From NCBI GenBank assembly GCA_001464835.1, contig LNDS01000036.1, positions 91,364 through 155,363 on the forward strand: a stretch of DNA of 64,000 bases, given 5' to 3'. A model generated the notes under the pieces. That model was given only the letters and a program-made list of their open reading frames with translations, searched no databases and had not been told where the DNA came from. This DNA comes from Rhizobiales bacterium Ga0077525 (lineage in GTDB: Bacteria > Pseudomonadota > Alphaproteobacteria > Rhizobiales > Xanthobacteraceae). How positions within the stretch are numbered: position 1 is the stretch's first letter; every line of letters begins with the position of its first letter. Both the position numbers and the translations under genes were made by a program. Below, in pieces: positions 9,933 through 17,765 of this stretch.

Positions 9933-11405
9933 CTATTCGGCAGCCTGCACGACAACAGGTTTTTCCAACAAATGAACAATGGAATTTGCGTAATAATTCA
10001 GCAGCGGCAATTCACCCGACTTGACGCGGTAGAGGCCGTCCACTTCCTCGACCAGATGGCGCAACCGCAACATGCGCAAGCCCACTTCGATGGCATAGTC
10101 CTGATCGCCGCGCGGAATATGTACATGACTCCCTGAGGCGGCGAGCCGCTGCGCCACCGTCAATACGCGGGCCTTGAGTTCCAGAAGCGACAAAGGCGCG
10201 CCGGCATCGCGCAGCACCGTCGCCACCAGCGCCACCGGCAGCACCGGGACAACGGCGCCGACTTTGCCCATCAAAACATCGGCGAGCCGCTCGACCTCGG
10301 CAAAACGCGCCGGCTGATCCAGTGTGCGGAAATCGATGCCGCGTTCGGTGACATACTGGCGCAGCGACAACGGCGCGCCGAAGCTGACGCAGGCATAGCC
10401 GAAGCGGTACCAACGGCCGCGAATGGCGAGGGCGATGTGGCGGACAAAGGCGGTCAGCAAAACCAGCGCGTTGAAACGATGCTGCGCCTTGCCGCGCGAT
10501 TTTCCTTCCGCCTTGCCCTCTGTCTTGCCTTCCGTCTTGGCCGCCAGAACGCCGAGTTGCAGCCTGTCCTCCAGCACGCGGTCGTAATTGATGCCAACCG
10601 GCACGAACACCGCGTCGCGCGACGCTTTCGCATCGAAGCCTGCCACCATATAACCGATGAGACCGAGCTTGGCCTTCTGCAAATTGCCGTCGCGCGTCAG
10701 GCCACCTTCGGGAAACACCGCTTGCGTCAGGCCCCCGGCGACCGCCATGTGCACATAACGCGCCAGCACCTTGCGATAGAGCGGATCGCGTGAATCGCGG
10801 CGCACGAAGTACGCGCCCATCGAGCGGATCAGGCTTTGCAGCAGCCAGACCCGCGCCCACTCGCCGACCGCGTAGCTCAAGGCCGAACTGGACGAAGCCA
10901 TATAGGTGACCAGCACGTAGTCCATGTTGGAGCGATGATTGATGACGAAGATCACCGAAGAATCCGGGTCCACCGTCTTGAGCGCGTCCTCGTCCATATA
11001 GCCGAGCCGTACCCGGTACAGCAGCGTACAGATGAAGCGCGCCAGCCGCGCGCCGATGCCAAAGTAAGCATAGGCCGAAAACGACGGCACGATCTCGCGC
11101 GCATAGCTGCGCGCAAGGTCCTGAGCGACGGTGCGCGTGATGTTGTGGTTTTTGGCATAGACTTCGATCTCGTCGATCACTTCAGGATCGAACACCAACT
11201 GGTCGATCAGCGATTGCCGCTTGGCCAGCTTGAACGGCTGGATGCGCAGCTTCAGCCGGGTGTTGAGTTCCTCGATGGCGCGGTTGAGCCGGCGGCGCAT
11301 CACCCAGCGCGCGCTCGGCAGCAGCAGATGATCGAGCGCGGCGAGGATCGACAGCACGCCGACAATCACGACCAGCCACAGCGGCAGTTCCACGGTTGTC
11401 GTCAA
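9933..11405 (-). CDS. PlsB-like glycerol-3-phosphate/lysophospholipid acyltransferase
   Basis: A membrane-bound acyltransferase of the PlsB/PlsC superfamily that would put an acyl chain on glycerol-3-phosphate or a related acceptor. The catalytic HX4D motif reads NHRSNMD, and the acceptor-binding block reads FPEGGLTRDG. An N-terminal helix (LPLWLVVIVGVLSILAALDHLL) anchors it. The C-terminal 200 residues are PlsB-like. The frame is open to 11504, but the extra residues look non-coding. I place the start at the TTG at 11405, behind a G-rich stretch, or possibly the GTG at 11393. It is divergent from the hydrolase gene at 11570. Confidence 0.85.
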   Translation of the reverse strand: MTTTVELPLWLVVIVGVLSILAALDHLLLPSARWVMRRRLNRAIEELNTRLKLRIQPFKLAKRQSLIDQLVFDPEVIDEIEVYAKNHNITRTVAQDLARSYAREIVPSFSAYAYFGIGARLARFICTLLYRVRLGYMDEDALKTVDPDSSVIFVINHRSNMDYVLVTYMASSSSALSYAVGEWARVWLLQSLIRSMGAYFVRRDSRDPLYRKVLARYVHMAVAGGLTQAVFPEGGLTRDGNLQKAKLGLIGYMVAGFDAKASRDAVFVPVGINYDRVLEDRLQLGVLAAKTEGKTEGKAEGKSRGKAQHRFNALVLLTAFVRHIALAIRGRWYRFGYACVSFGAPLSLRQYVTERGIDFRTLDQPARFAEVERLADVLMGKVGAVVPVLPVALVATVLRDAGAPLSLLELKARVLTVAQRLAASGSHVHIPRGDQDYAIEVGLRMLRLRHLVEEVDGLYRVKSGELPLLNYYANSIVHLLEKPVVVQAAE

Positions 11406-11569
11406 AGCGCCCCCCCGGCCGCCCCCGTCGCCCACTCCCCTGAGGCAGACTAGCAACCGCCGGATAACTTGTCGTGGCGCTTGCGACCGATTGCTGCACC
11501 TCAACGCTTGAGGAATATCGAGCCCGGCAGTGTGTTATCCATAGGCGTCACACGTGCCGGGAGCAGACC

Positions 11570-12439
11570 ATGGATCAGCGCATCATCGACCTCTACGACG
11601 CCTTCACCCATAGCTTGATCGACCGGCGCAGCTTCATGGACCGGCTCGCCGCGATGGCAGGATCGACCGCGGCCGCCGTCGCATTGCTGCCGATGTTGAA
11701 AAACGATTATGCGCGCGCGGCCATCGTCCCGGCCGACGACGCGCGGCTGGCGATCGACACCGTGTCGTACGATGCCGGCGGCACGAAAATCAGCGGCACT
11801 CTGGCGCGGCCGGCATCGAAGGGCAAGCGCCCGGCGATCATCGTCATTCACGAAAACCGCGGCCTCAATCCGCATATCAAGGACATCACGAGGCGCGTAG
11901 CGCTCGAAGGCTTTCTTGCTTTCGGCGTCGATATATTGTCGCCGCTCGGCGGCACGCCCGGCGACGAGGACAAAGGCCGCGAGATGATCGGTGCGCTTAA
12001 AGCCGACGAAGCCGCGCAGCAGATCGCCGCCGCGGTGCCGTTCCTCGCCAGCCATGCCGAGTCGACCGGCAATGTCGGCGCCGTCGGCTTCTGCTGGGGC
12101 GGCGGCATGGTCAACCGCATCGCCGCGCTGTCACCCGATCTGAAAGCCGGAGTCGCCTATTACGGCGCGCAAGGCGCGGCGTCACAGGTGCCGAACATTC
12201 AGGCGGCGCTGCTGTTGCATTATGCCGGGCTCGATCAACGCATCCATGCCGGGATTGAGGCTTATGAAGCGGCGCTGAAGGCGGCCAACAAGCGCTATAC
12301 TATCTATCTCTATCCCGACGCCAATCACTCGTTCAACAACGACACATCCAGCCGCTACGACAAGGCGGCCGCCGATCTGGCCTGGAGCCGCACCATCGCC
12401 TTCTTCAAGGAACATGTCGGCGCGCCGCCAAGAGTCTAG
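11570..12439 (+). CDS. Dienelactone hydrolase family protein, exported
   Basis: An alpha/beta hydrolase of the dienelactone hydrolase (carboxymethylenebutenolidase) family, 289 residues from the ATG at 11570, which has GGGAG just upstream. The nucleophile is Cys175 in GFCWGGG. The general acid partners are probably Asp222 (GLDQR) and His253 (DANHSF). Residues 19-45 (RRSFMDRLAAMAG, then a hydrophobic run) look like a Tat-type or lipoprotein-less export signal, a pattern seen in periplasmic members of the family. The natural substrate is unknown. It converges on the amidase gene with a 14-base gap. Confidence 0.85.
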   Translation: MDQRIIDLYDAFTHSLIDRRSFMDRLAAMAGSTAAAVALLPMLKNDYARAAIVPADDARLAIDTVSYDAGGTKISGTLARPASKGKRPAIIVIHENRGLNPHIKDITRRVALEGFLAFGVDILSPLGGTPGDEDKGREMIGALKADEAAQQIAAAVPFLASHAESTGNVGAVGFCWGGGMVNRIAALSPDLKAGVAYYGAQGAASQVPNIQAALLLHYAGLDQRIHAGIEAYEAALKAANKRYTIYLYPDANHSFNNDTSSRYDKAAADLAWSRTIAFFKEHVGAPPRV

Positions 12440-12453
12440 TTATTGGCAAACGT

Positions 12454-13782
12454 CTAATTGCTGGAAAGGCCATCGAGCAGTGCGCGCGCTGTGCGAAGCA
12501 GTTTTTCGTCGCGGCCATAGGCGCCGACCAGTTGCACGCCGATCGGCAGGCCTTCATCATCGGCGAGGATGGGCAAATTGAGCGACGGCAGGCCAGTCAG
12601 CGTCCAGAACGAACAGAACACCGGGTCGCCGGTGGCCTCGATACCCAGAGGTGCAACACCGCGCGCCGACGGCGTGATGATGGCGTCGGCATACTGCTCG
12701 AAGATTTCCGTCATGCCATCGGCGTAGCGCCGCGCATCGCGCATCGCCGCCAGATAGTCGGTGGCCTTGACGGCGCGGCCTTCGGCGATCAGATCGGCAA
12801 ATTGCTTGCTCGATTGTCCGCTGTCGGCATATTGGCCGAGATTGTGCGCCATGTCGGCGGCCATGATCGCGCGCAAGGCGCCCCACGCGGCCTCGAAACC
12901 GGCGGGCATGTCCATTTCGCGGGCGCCCAACTCCTTGGCGAGTTCCTCCAGCCCGTCGCGCGCCTCGGCGTCGGCCTTGTCCCACATCGGCGTTCGGATG
13001 AAAGCAAAGCTCGGCGGCATCGGCGATTCCGCCACGGCCGCGGCGCCAAAGCTAGGTGCGGCGTAAGGCCGGCTGTCCGGATCGGCCGGGTCCTGGCCGA
13101 CGATGACATCAAGCACCAACGCAATGTCTTCGATGCTGCGCGCATAGGCGCCGATATGGTCGAGCTTGGCCGACAGCGGCAGCGCACCGGCGCGCGACAC
13201 CAGCCCGTGGCTGGGCTTGATGCCGAACACGCCACAGAACGCGGCGGGACGAATCATCGAGCCATTGGTCTGTGAGCCGATCGACAGCGGCACCATGCCG
13301 GCGGCGACGGCCGCGGCCGAGCCCGATGATGAGCCGCCCGGCGTGCGCGAAAGATCGCGCGGATTGCGCGTCGGGCCGGGGTGAAAATAGGCGAACTCGG
13401 TCGATACCGTCTTGCCGATGATGACGGCGCCGGCCTCCCGCAACTTGCGCACCACCGCGGCATCGTGTTTCGGCCGGCGGCCGGCCAGTTGCGGCGAGCC
13501 GCATTCGGTCGGGTAATCCGCGGTATCGAAAATGTCCTTGATGCCGACCGGCACGCCATGCAGCGGACCGAGGCGGCCGCCTTCCGCCTTGTGGCGGTCG
13601 AGCGCGCGCGCCTGGGCCAGCGCGTGGTCCGGATCGAGATGAGCGAAGGCGCGCACTTCGCCATCGACCGCCGCGATGCGCTCGAGGCAGGCGGTGGTGT
13701 AATCCTCGGCCTTCGCCAGGCCGCGGGCGATGGCATCGGCGGCTTCCACCGCCGTGAGTTCGGTCATCTCGATCTGGGGCAC
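12454..13782 (-). CDS. Amidase (amidase signature family)
   Basis: A 442-residue amidase-signature enzyme that would hydrolyse an amide to a carboxylate and ammonia. The Ser-cisSer-Lys triad is present: Lys82 in GIKDIFDT, the Ser-rich TPGGSSSGSA block at about 148-156, and the nucleophile Ser175 in NGSMIRPA. I choose the GTG at 13782 because GAGGA lies seven bases upstream; an ATG five codons later is also possible. It follows the TRAP transporter genes on the same strand but is separated from them by a strong hairpin. The transporter may import a substrate or product of this enzyme, but the link is only positional. Confidence 0.88.
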   Translation of the reverse strand: MPQIEMTELTAVEAADAIARGLAKAEDYTTACLERIAAVDGEVRAFAHLDPDHALAQARALDRHKAEGGRLGPLHGVPVGIKDIFDTADYPTECGSPQLAGRRPKHDAAVVRKLREAGAVIIGKTVSTEFAYFHPGPTRNPRDLSRTPGGSSSGSAAAVAAGMVPLSIGSQTNGSMIRPAAFCGVFGIKPSHGLVSRAGALPLSAKLDHIGAYARSIEDIALVLDVIVGQDPADPDSRPYAAPSFGAAAVAESPMPPSFAFIRTPMWDKADAEARDGLEELAKELGAREMDMPAGFEAAWGALRAIMAADMAHNLGQYADSGQSSKQFADLIAEGRAVKATDYLAAMRDARRYADGMTEIFEQYADAIITPSARGVAPLGIEATGDPVFCSFWTLTGLPSLNLPILADDEGLPIGVQLVGAYGRDEKLLRTARALLDGLSSN

Positions 13783-13798
13783 AGCGCTATCCTCAATG

Positions 13799-13836
13799 AA
13801 AAAGGCGCGCCGATCGAACCACGACCGGCGCGCCAA
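13799..13836 (-). terminator. Terminator after dctM, overlapping the amidase leader
   Basis: On the minus strand GGCGCGCC at 13826-13833 pairs with GGCGCGCC at 13803-13810, extended inward by GGTCG/CGATC. Four to five T residues follow. It ends the TRAP operon but lies only 17 bases before the amidase start codon. Confidence 0.8.
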
Positions 13837-13855
13837 ATACAAGTCTCTCCGGCGA

Positions 13856-15601
13856 TCAACCGCCGCCGTACAGGTAGTTCGGCAGCCACAGCGCCATACC
13901 GGGCCAGATATACATGACCACCATGCAGAGGATGACGATCATCATATAGGGCATCATGCCGGCGAAGATCTGGTTGATCGTGACATGCTTGGGCGCGACG
14001 CCCTTGAGATAGAAGGCCGACATCGCCACCGGCGGCGACAGGAACGCGGCCTGCAGGTTCACGAACACCAGGACGCCCCACAGTACGGGATCGATACTGA
14101 AGTGCTTGAGCAGCGGCAGGAAGATCGGCACGAAAATGATGATGATCTCGGTCCATTCCAGCGGCCAGCCGAGCAGGAAGATGATGGCCTGCGACAGCAG
14201 CATGAACTGGATCGGCGACATATCCAGCGCCAACACCCACCGCTCGATCAGCGCCTGACCGCCGAGAAGGGCGAACACCGCCGAGAACAGCGCCGAGCCG
14301 ACGAACAGCCAGCACACCATCGCCGTGGTCTTGGCCGTGAGGAATACGGCCTCCTTGGTCTTGCGCCAGGTCAGCGTTCGCGCCTGCAACGCCAGAAGGA
14401 ATGCGCCGGCGGCGCCGACCGCGGCGGATTCCGTCGCGGTCGTGAAGCCGAACAGGATGGCGCCCAGCACCAGCACGATCAGCAGCGCCATGGGCACGAC
14501 CGACGTGGTCAACAGCTTTACCAGAACCAGACGGTCGGCCGTCATTTTGCTGTAGGTGCGCGCCAGCATCACGAGGGCAAGCGCGACCAGGATGGCGAAG
14601 GTGATGTAGAAGCTGGTCGCCGGCCCGGTATCGACGACGGCGGCGGCCTCCACCGGCGCCGAACCGAGGCGCTCAAGCCCTTCGACTTCGACCGCCGCGC
14701 CGCGTTGCGAGTGGATGACGACGTACCACCACAGGACACCGAGTATTCCCGAGGTGAGCAGGAACGGCACCAGCGCGAAGAGGAAATTCTTGACCACCTG
14801 AACGTAGGTGAGTTTGCCCTCTTCCGCATCGATCGCGGCAGCCCGCGAAGGCGAGAACAGCGCCTTGACCAGGCCTGCGAACATGTTGCTCGAATAGGCA
14901 GAACCGAAATTCCGCATCCATTCCGGAATGGGAATCCGGGTCATCTCCGCCGGCAGGCTCGGCGCGACCTTCGGATTGATCATCGCACGGCTGATGACAT
15001 AGACGATATATAGAAAGGCCAGGAACAGGCCCGGGAACATCGCCGCGGCGTATAGCTTCACCACCGACTGGCCGGCGACCGCCGCGTAGACGATGATCAT
15101 GATCGACGGCGGAATGAGAATGCCCAGCGTACCGCCGGCGGTGATGACGCCGGCCGCGAGCTTCACGTCGTAGCCGGCGCGCAGCATCGGCTGGAACGCG
15201 ACGACGCCCATCAGCACGACGACGGCGCCGACGAGCCCGGTCGCCATTCCCCAGAAGGCGCAGACGACGAGCGTGGCGACCGCAAGCGAGGCCGGCACGC
15301 GGCGAAATGCCAGTTGCACCGAGTAGAACATCTTGTCTACCAAGGCGCCGCGTTCCATCACGTAGCCCATCAGGACGAAGAGGGGGATCGCGATCAGCAC
15401 CTCATTGGTCATCGCGCCGTAAGTGCGCTGGACCATGAGATCGAACACCCGGTTGTCGAACCAGTATTCGGCCGGGCTGTAGAAGGCATAGAACCCGAAA
15501 AACACGCCGAGACCCATCAGGGTAAAGGCGGTCGGGAAGCCCATCATGATGGTGATGACGATGAGACCCAGCATCACCAGGCCGAGCGCGGGATCGCTCA
15601 T
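13856..15601 (-). CDS. dctM: TRAP transporter large permease (DctM family), enlarged
   Basis: This 581-residue inner-membrane protein is the ion-coupled transport subunit of a tripartite ATP-independent periplasmic transporter. DctM hallmarks include the opening VMLGLIVITIMMGFPTAF and the GGTLGILIPPSIMIIVYA segment. Most DctM proteins have about 425 residues. This one carries roughly 130-150 extra residues in the middle (about 215-350), including two more hydrophobic helices. It is last in the dctP-dctQ-dctM order, and its ATG overlaps the dctQ stop as ATGA, so the two are translationally coupled. Confidence 0.92.
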   Translation of the reverse strand: MSDPALGLVMLGLIVITIMMGFPTAFTLMGLGVFFGFYAFYSPAEYWFDNRVFDLMVQRTYGAMTNEVLIAIPLFVLMGYVMERGALVDKMFYSVQLAFRRVPASLAVATLVVCAFWGMATGLVGAVVVLMGVVAFQPMLRAGYDVKLAAGVITAGGTLGILIPPSIMIIVYAAVAGQSVVKLYAAAMFPGLFLAFLYIVYVISRAMINPKVAPSLPAEMTRIPIPEWMRNFGSAYSSNMFAGLVKALFSPSRAAAIDAEEGKLTYVQVVKNFLFALVPFLLTSGILGVLWWYVVIHSQRGAAVEVEGLERLGSAPVEAAAVVDTGPATSFYITFAILVALALVMLARTYSKMTADRLVLVKLLTTSVVPMALLIVLVLGAILFGFTTATESAAVGAAGAFLLALQARTLTWRKTKEAVFLTAKTTAMVCWLFVGSALFSAVFALLGGQALIERWVLALDMSPIQFMLLSQAIIFLLGWPLEWTEIIIIFVPIFLPLLKHFSIDPVLWGVLVFVNLQAAFLSPPVAMSAFYLKGVAPKHVTINQIFAGMMPYMMIVILCMVVMYIWPGMALWLPNYLYGGG

Positions 15602-16266
15602 GTTTGCAGGTCTCCGCCCATGCCGCGCTGGCGCGCGGTTTCGTCTATCTTCTGTGCGCCTTCGATCGCCCGCTTGCGGGTTTCGTCGTCGACATATTCG
15701 CTATTCGCAAGTTGCTCTTCGAGAACATCCATTTCCGCCACGTCTTTCAGGCGGCTAGGCCAGGCGCCGGTGCGCAGGCAAATGACGCAGCGGGCGATCT
15801 CGGCAAATCCCTGGGTGATGATCAGCGCGCCGGCGATCGGGATGATGGTCTTGAAAGGATAGATCGGCGGTCCCTCCGCCATGACGCTCGAATGCTCGCC
15901 GATGCGCCAGGACAGCGCCGCAAAGCGATAGCCGGCGTAGAGCAGCGCCGCGATGCCCGGCAGGAAAAAGACGATGTACAGCACGAGATCGAGCGCGGCC
16001 TGCGTCCTCGGCTTGAACGAACCATAGAGGAAGTCGCCACGCACATGGGCGTTCTGCGCCAGGCCATAGGCACCGGCAAGCATGAACAGCGTCCCGTAGA
16101 GCATGTTGTTGAAATCGAAAATCCAGGCGGTCGGCGCATTCAGGACATAGCGCTTGAATACCTCGACGCAGACGGTCCCGGCCAGCAACAGCACGAGCCA
16201 CGCCGCGGCCTTGCCGGCCCATGTGCTGATCGCATCGATGGTGTGCAGGACACGTTGGGAGTTCAT
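15598..16266 (-). CDS. dctQ: TRAP transporter small permease (DctQ family)
   Basis: This 222-residue four-helix DctQ-type subunit scaffolds the large permease. Helices lie at about residues 17-36, 48-66, 90-112 and 140-162. The conserved loop NAHVRGDFLYGSFKPRTQ is present. The C-terminal 45 residues are charged and cytoplasmic. It overlaps dctM by four bases and is separated from dctP by an 84-base gap carrying a strong hairpin. Confidence 0.9.
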   Translation of the reverse strand: MNSQRVLHTIDAISTWAGKAAAWLVLLLAGTVCVEVFKRYVLNAPTAWIFDFNNMLYGTLFMLAGAYGLAQNAHVRGDFLYGSFKPRTQAALDLVLYIVFFLPGIAALLYAGYRFAALSWRIGEHSSVMAEGPPIYPFKTIIPIAGALIITQGFAEIARCVICLRTGAWPSRLKDVAEMDVLEEQLANSEYVDDETRKRAIEGAQKIDETARQRGMGGDLQT

Positions 16267-16299
16267 CGAAACCCGGGCGTTTTGGAGGGGCAGATAGAC

Positions 16300-16334
16300 A
16301 GAGCACCATCCGGGTTTGGCCCGAATGGTGCTCT
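16300..16334 (-). terminator. Hairpin between dctP and dctQ
   Basis: AGAGCACCATCCGGG at 16300-16314 pairs with CCCGAATGGTGCTCT at 16320-16334 across a five-base loop, with one mismatch. There is no T tract. It is more likely an mRNA-stabilising or partial-termination structure that lets dctP be expressed above the permease genes. Confidence 0.7.
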
Positions 16335-16350
16335 GCTGGCTAGGTGCCGA

Positions 16351-17499
16351 CTAGAGTTTCTTCGCTGCCGCGTTCTGGCCGAAATAGTGGTCGAACGCCA
16401 TGCGGCGGTTGACCACCGTGTCCTGCTCCCAGCGCGTGGCGCGCTCGGCGAAGGCGATCTGCGACTGGACGATCTCCTTGAACACCGGGCTCTCGCCGGC
16501 GCGCTTCTTGACGACGTCGTCATATACTTCGAGCTGCCGCTTGAGAACCGCGTCCGGCGTCTTGTAGAACTTCACGTTGTCCTTGCTCTGCAGTTCGACG
16601 TAGTCCTTCGAGTACCGGTCGATGGCCTTCCAGGACATGTCCTGACCGGCGGCTTCGACCGCGTTCGCGATGATCGCCCGCATCTTCTCGGGCAGCGCAT
16701 CGAACTTGCCCTTGTTGAACAGGATTTCAAACTGTTCGGCGTTCTGGTGATAGCTTTGCAGCATGCAGACTTTGGAGACGTCGGCGAAGCCGAGCAGACG
16801 ATCCGACGAGGCATTGTTGAACTCGGCCGCGTCGAGCAGGCCGCGATCCATCGCCGCGACGATTTCGCCGCCGGGCAGCGCGTTGACCGCCATGCCCAAG
16901 CCGGTGAACACGTCAATCGAGATGCCCACGGTGCGGAATTTCAGGCCCTTGAGATCGTCGACCTTCGTGATCGGCTTCTTGAACCAGCCGAGCGGCTGAG
17001 TCGGCATCGGACCGTAGAGGAAGGAGCGCACGTTGGCGCCGACCGAGACGTAAAGCTTGTCGAGCAATTCCTTGCCGCCGCCGTACTTGTGCCAGGATAG
17101 CAGCATGTTGGCATCCATGCCGAAGCCCGGACCCGAGCCCCAGAGCGCCAGAGCCGGCGCCTTGCCGTAATGATAGACGGCGACGCCGTGGCCGCCGTCG
17201 AGCGTACCGGAGGACACCGCGTCGAGAAGCTGGAAGGCCGGCACAACCGCGCCAGCGGGCAGCACGTCGATCTTGAGATCGCCGCCGGTCATGTCGTTGA
17301 CCTTCTTGGCGAAGTCCAGCGCGTATTCGTGGAAAATGTCTTTCGAGGGCCAGGTGCTCTGCCAGCGCATGCTGACCGGTCCTTGCGCCTTGACGACACT
17401 CGGTGCCATCACGCTGGCAACGCCCGCGACGGCGGCGCCACCGAGGAATTTACGGCGCGTTGACGCCGTGGACTGCTTGTTCTTGGTCATTTCTTTCAC
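16351..17499 (-). CDS. dctP: TRAP transporter substrate-binding protein (DctP family)
   Basis: This 382-residue periplasmic solute receptor would deliver a carboxylate-type ligand to DctQM. The N-terminus has a Tat-type signal (STARRKFLGGAAVAGVAS, cleavage after VKAQ). Mature-domain motifs include FRTVGISIDVFTGLGM, whose Arg usually binds the ligand carboxylate, and GGEIVAAMDRGLLDAAEF. The sequence resembles alpha-keto acid/TakP-like receptors more than DctP proper, which is a weak hint toward 2-oxoacid or lactate-like ligands. It is first in its operon; the 266 bases upstream separate it from the divergent ABC transporter. Confidence 0.9.
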   Translation of the reverse strand: MKEMTKNKQSTASTRRKFLGGAAVAGVASVMAPSVVKAQGPVSMRWQSTWPSKDIFHEYALDFAKKVNDMTGGDLKIDVLPAGAVVPAFQLLDAVSSGTLDGGHGVAVYHYGKAPALALWGSGPGFGMDANMLLSWHKYGGGKELLDKLYVSVGANVRSFLYGPMPTQPLGWFKKPITKVDDLKGLKFRTVGISIDVFTGLGMAVNALPGGEIVAAMDRGLLDAAEFNNASSDRLLGFADVSKVCMLQSYHQNAEQFEILFNKGKFDALPEKMRAIIANAVEAAGQDMSWKAIDRYSKDYVELQSKDNVKFYKTPDAVLKRQLEVYDDVVKKRAGESPVFKEIVQSQIAFAERATRWEQDTVVNRRMAFDHYFGQNAAAKKL

Positions 17500-17765
17500 C
17501 CTCCCTTGGATTGATATTCTGATAACAGCTCTTGCCGGGTCTTATTCCGCAACCCGGCCGTTTCAGGCAGGATCGGGCAACCCTTAGGAACAATCGTAGA
17601 GGCAGCGCGCCCAGGACGCAACATTGGGCAGCGAATGGGCCGGGATCGTTACGCCCTTTTTACGCATGTATTTTCGGCAAAGCGCGGCATTTTGCCCAAC
17701 CACGGCCTATTTGAAGCTACGCCACCTCTGAAGCCTGGATTTTCATATCGCGACAGGAGCCGCCC

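Noticed and set aside
13730..17100. Long open frames antisense to the TRAP transporter genes
   Set aside because: They are His/Arg/Gln-rich shadows of dctM, dctQ and dctP.
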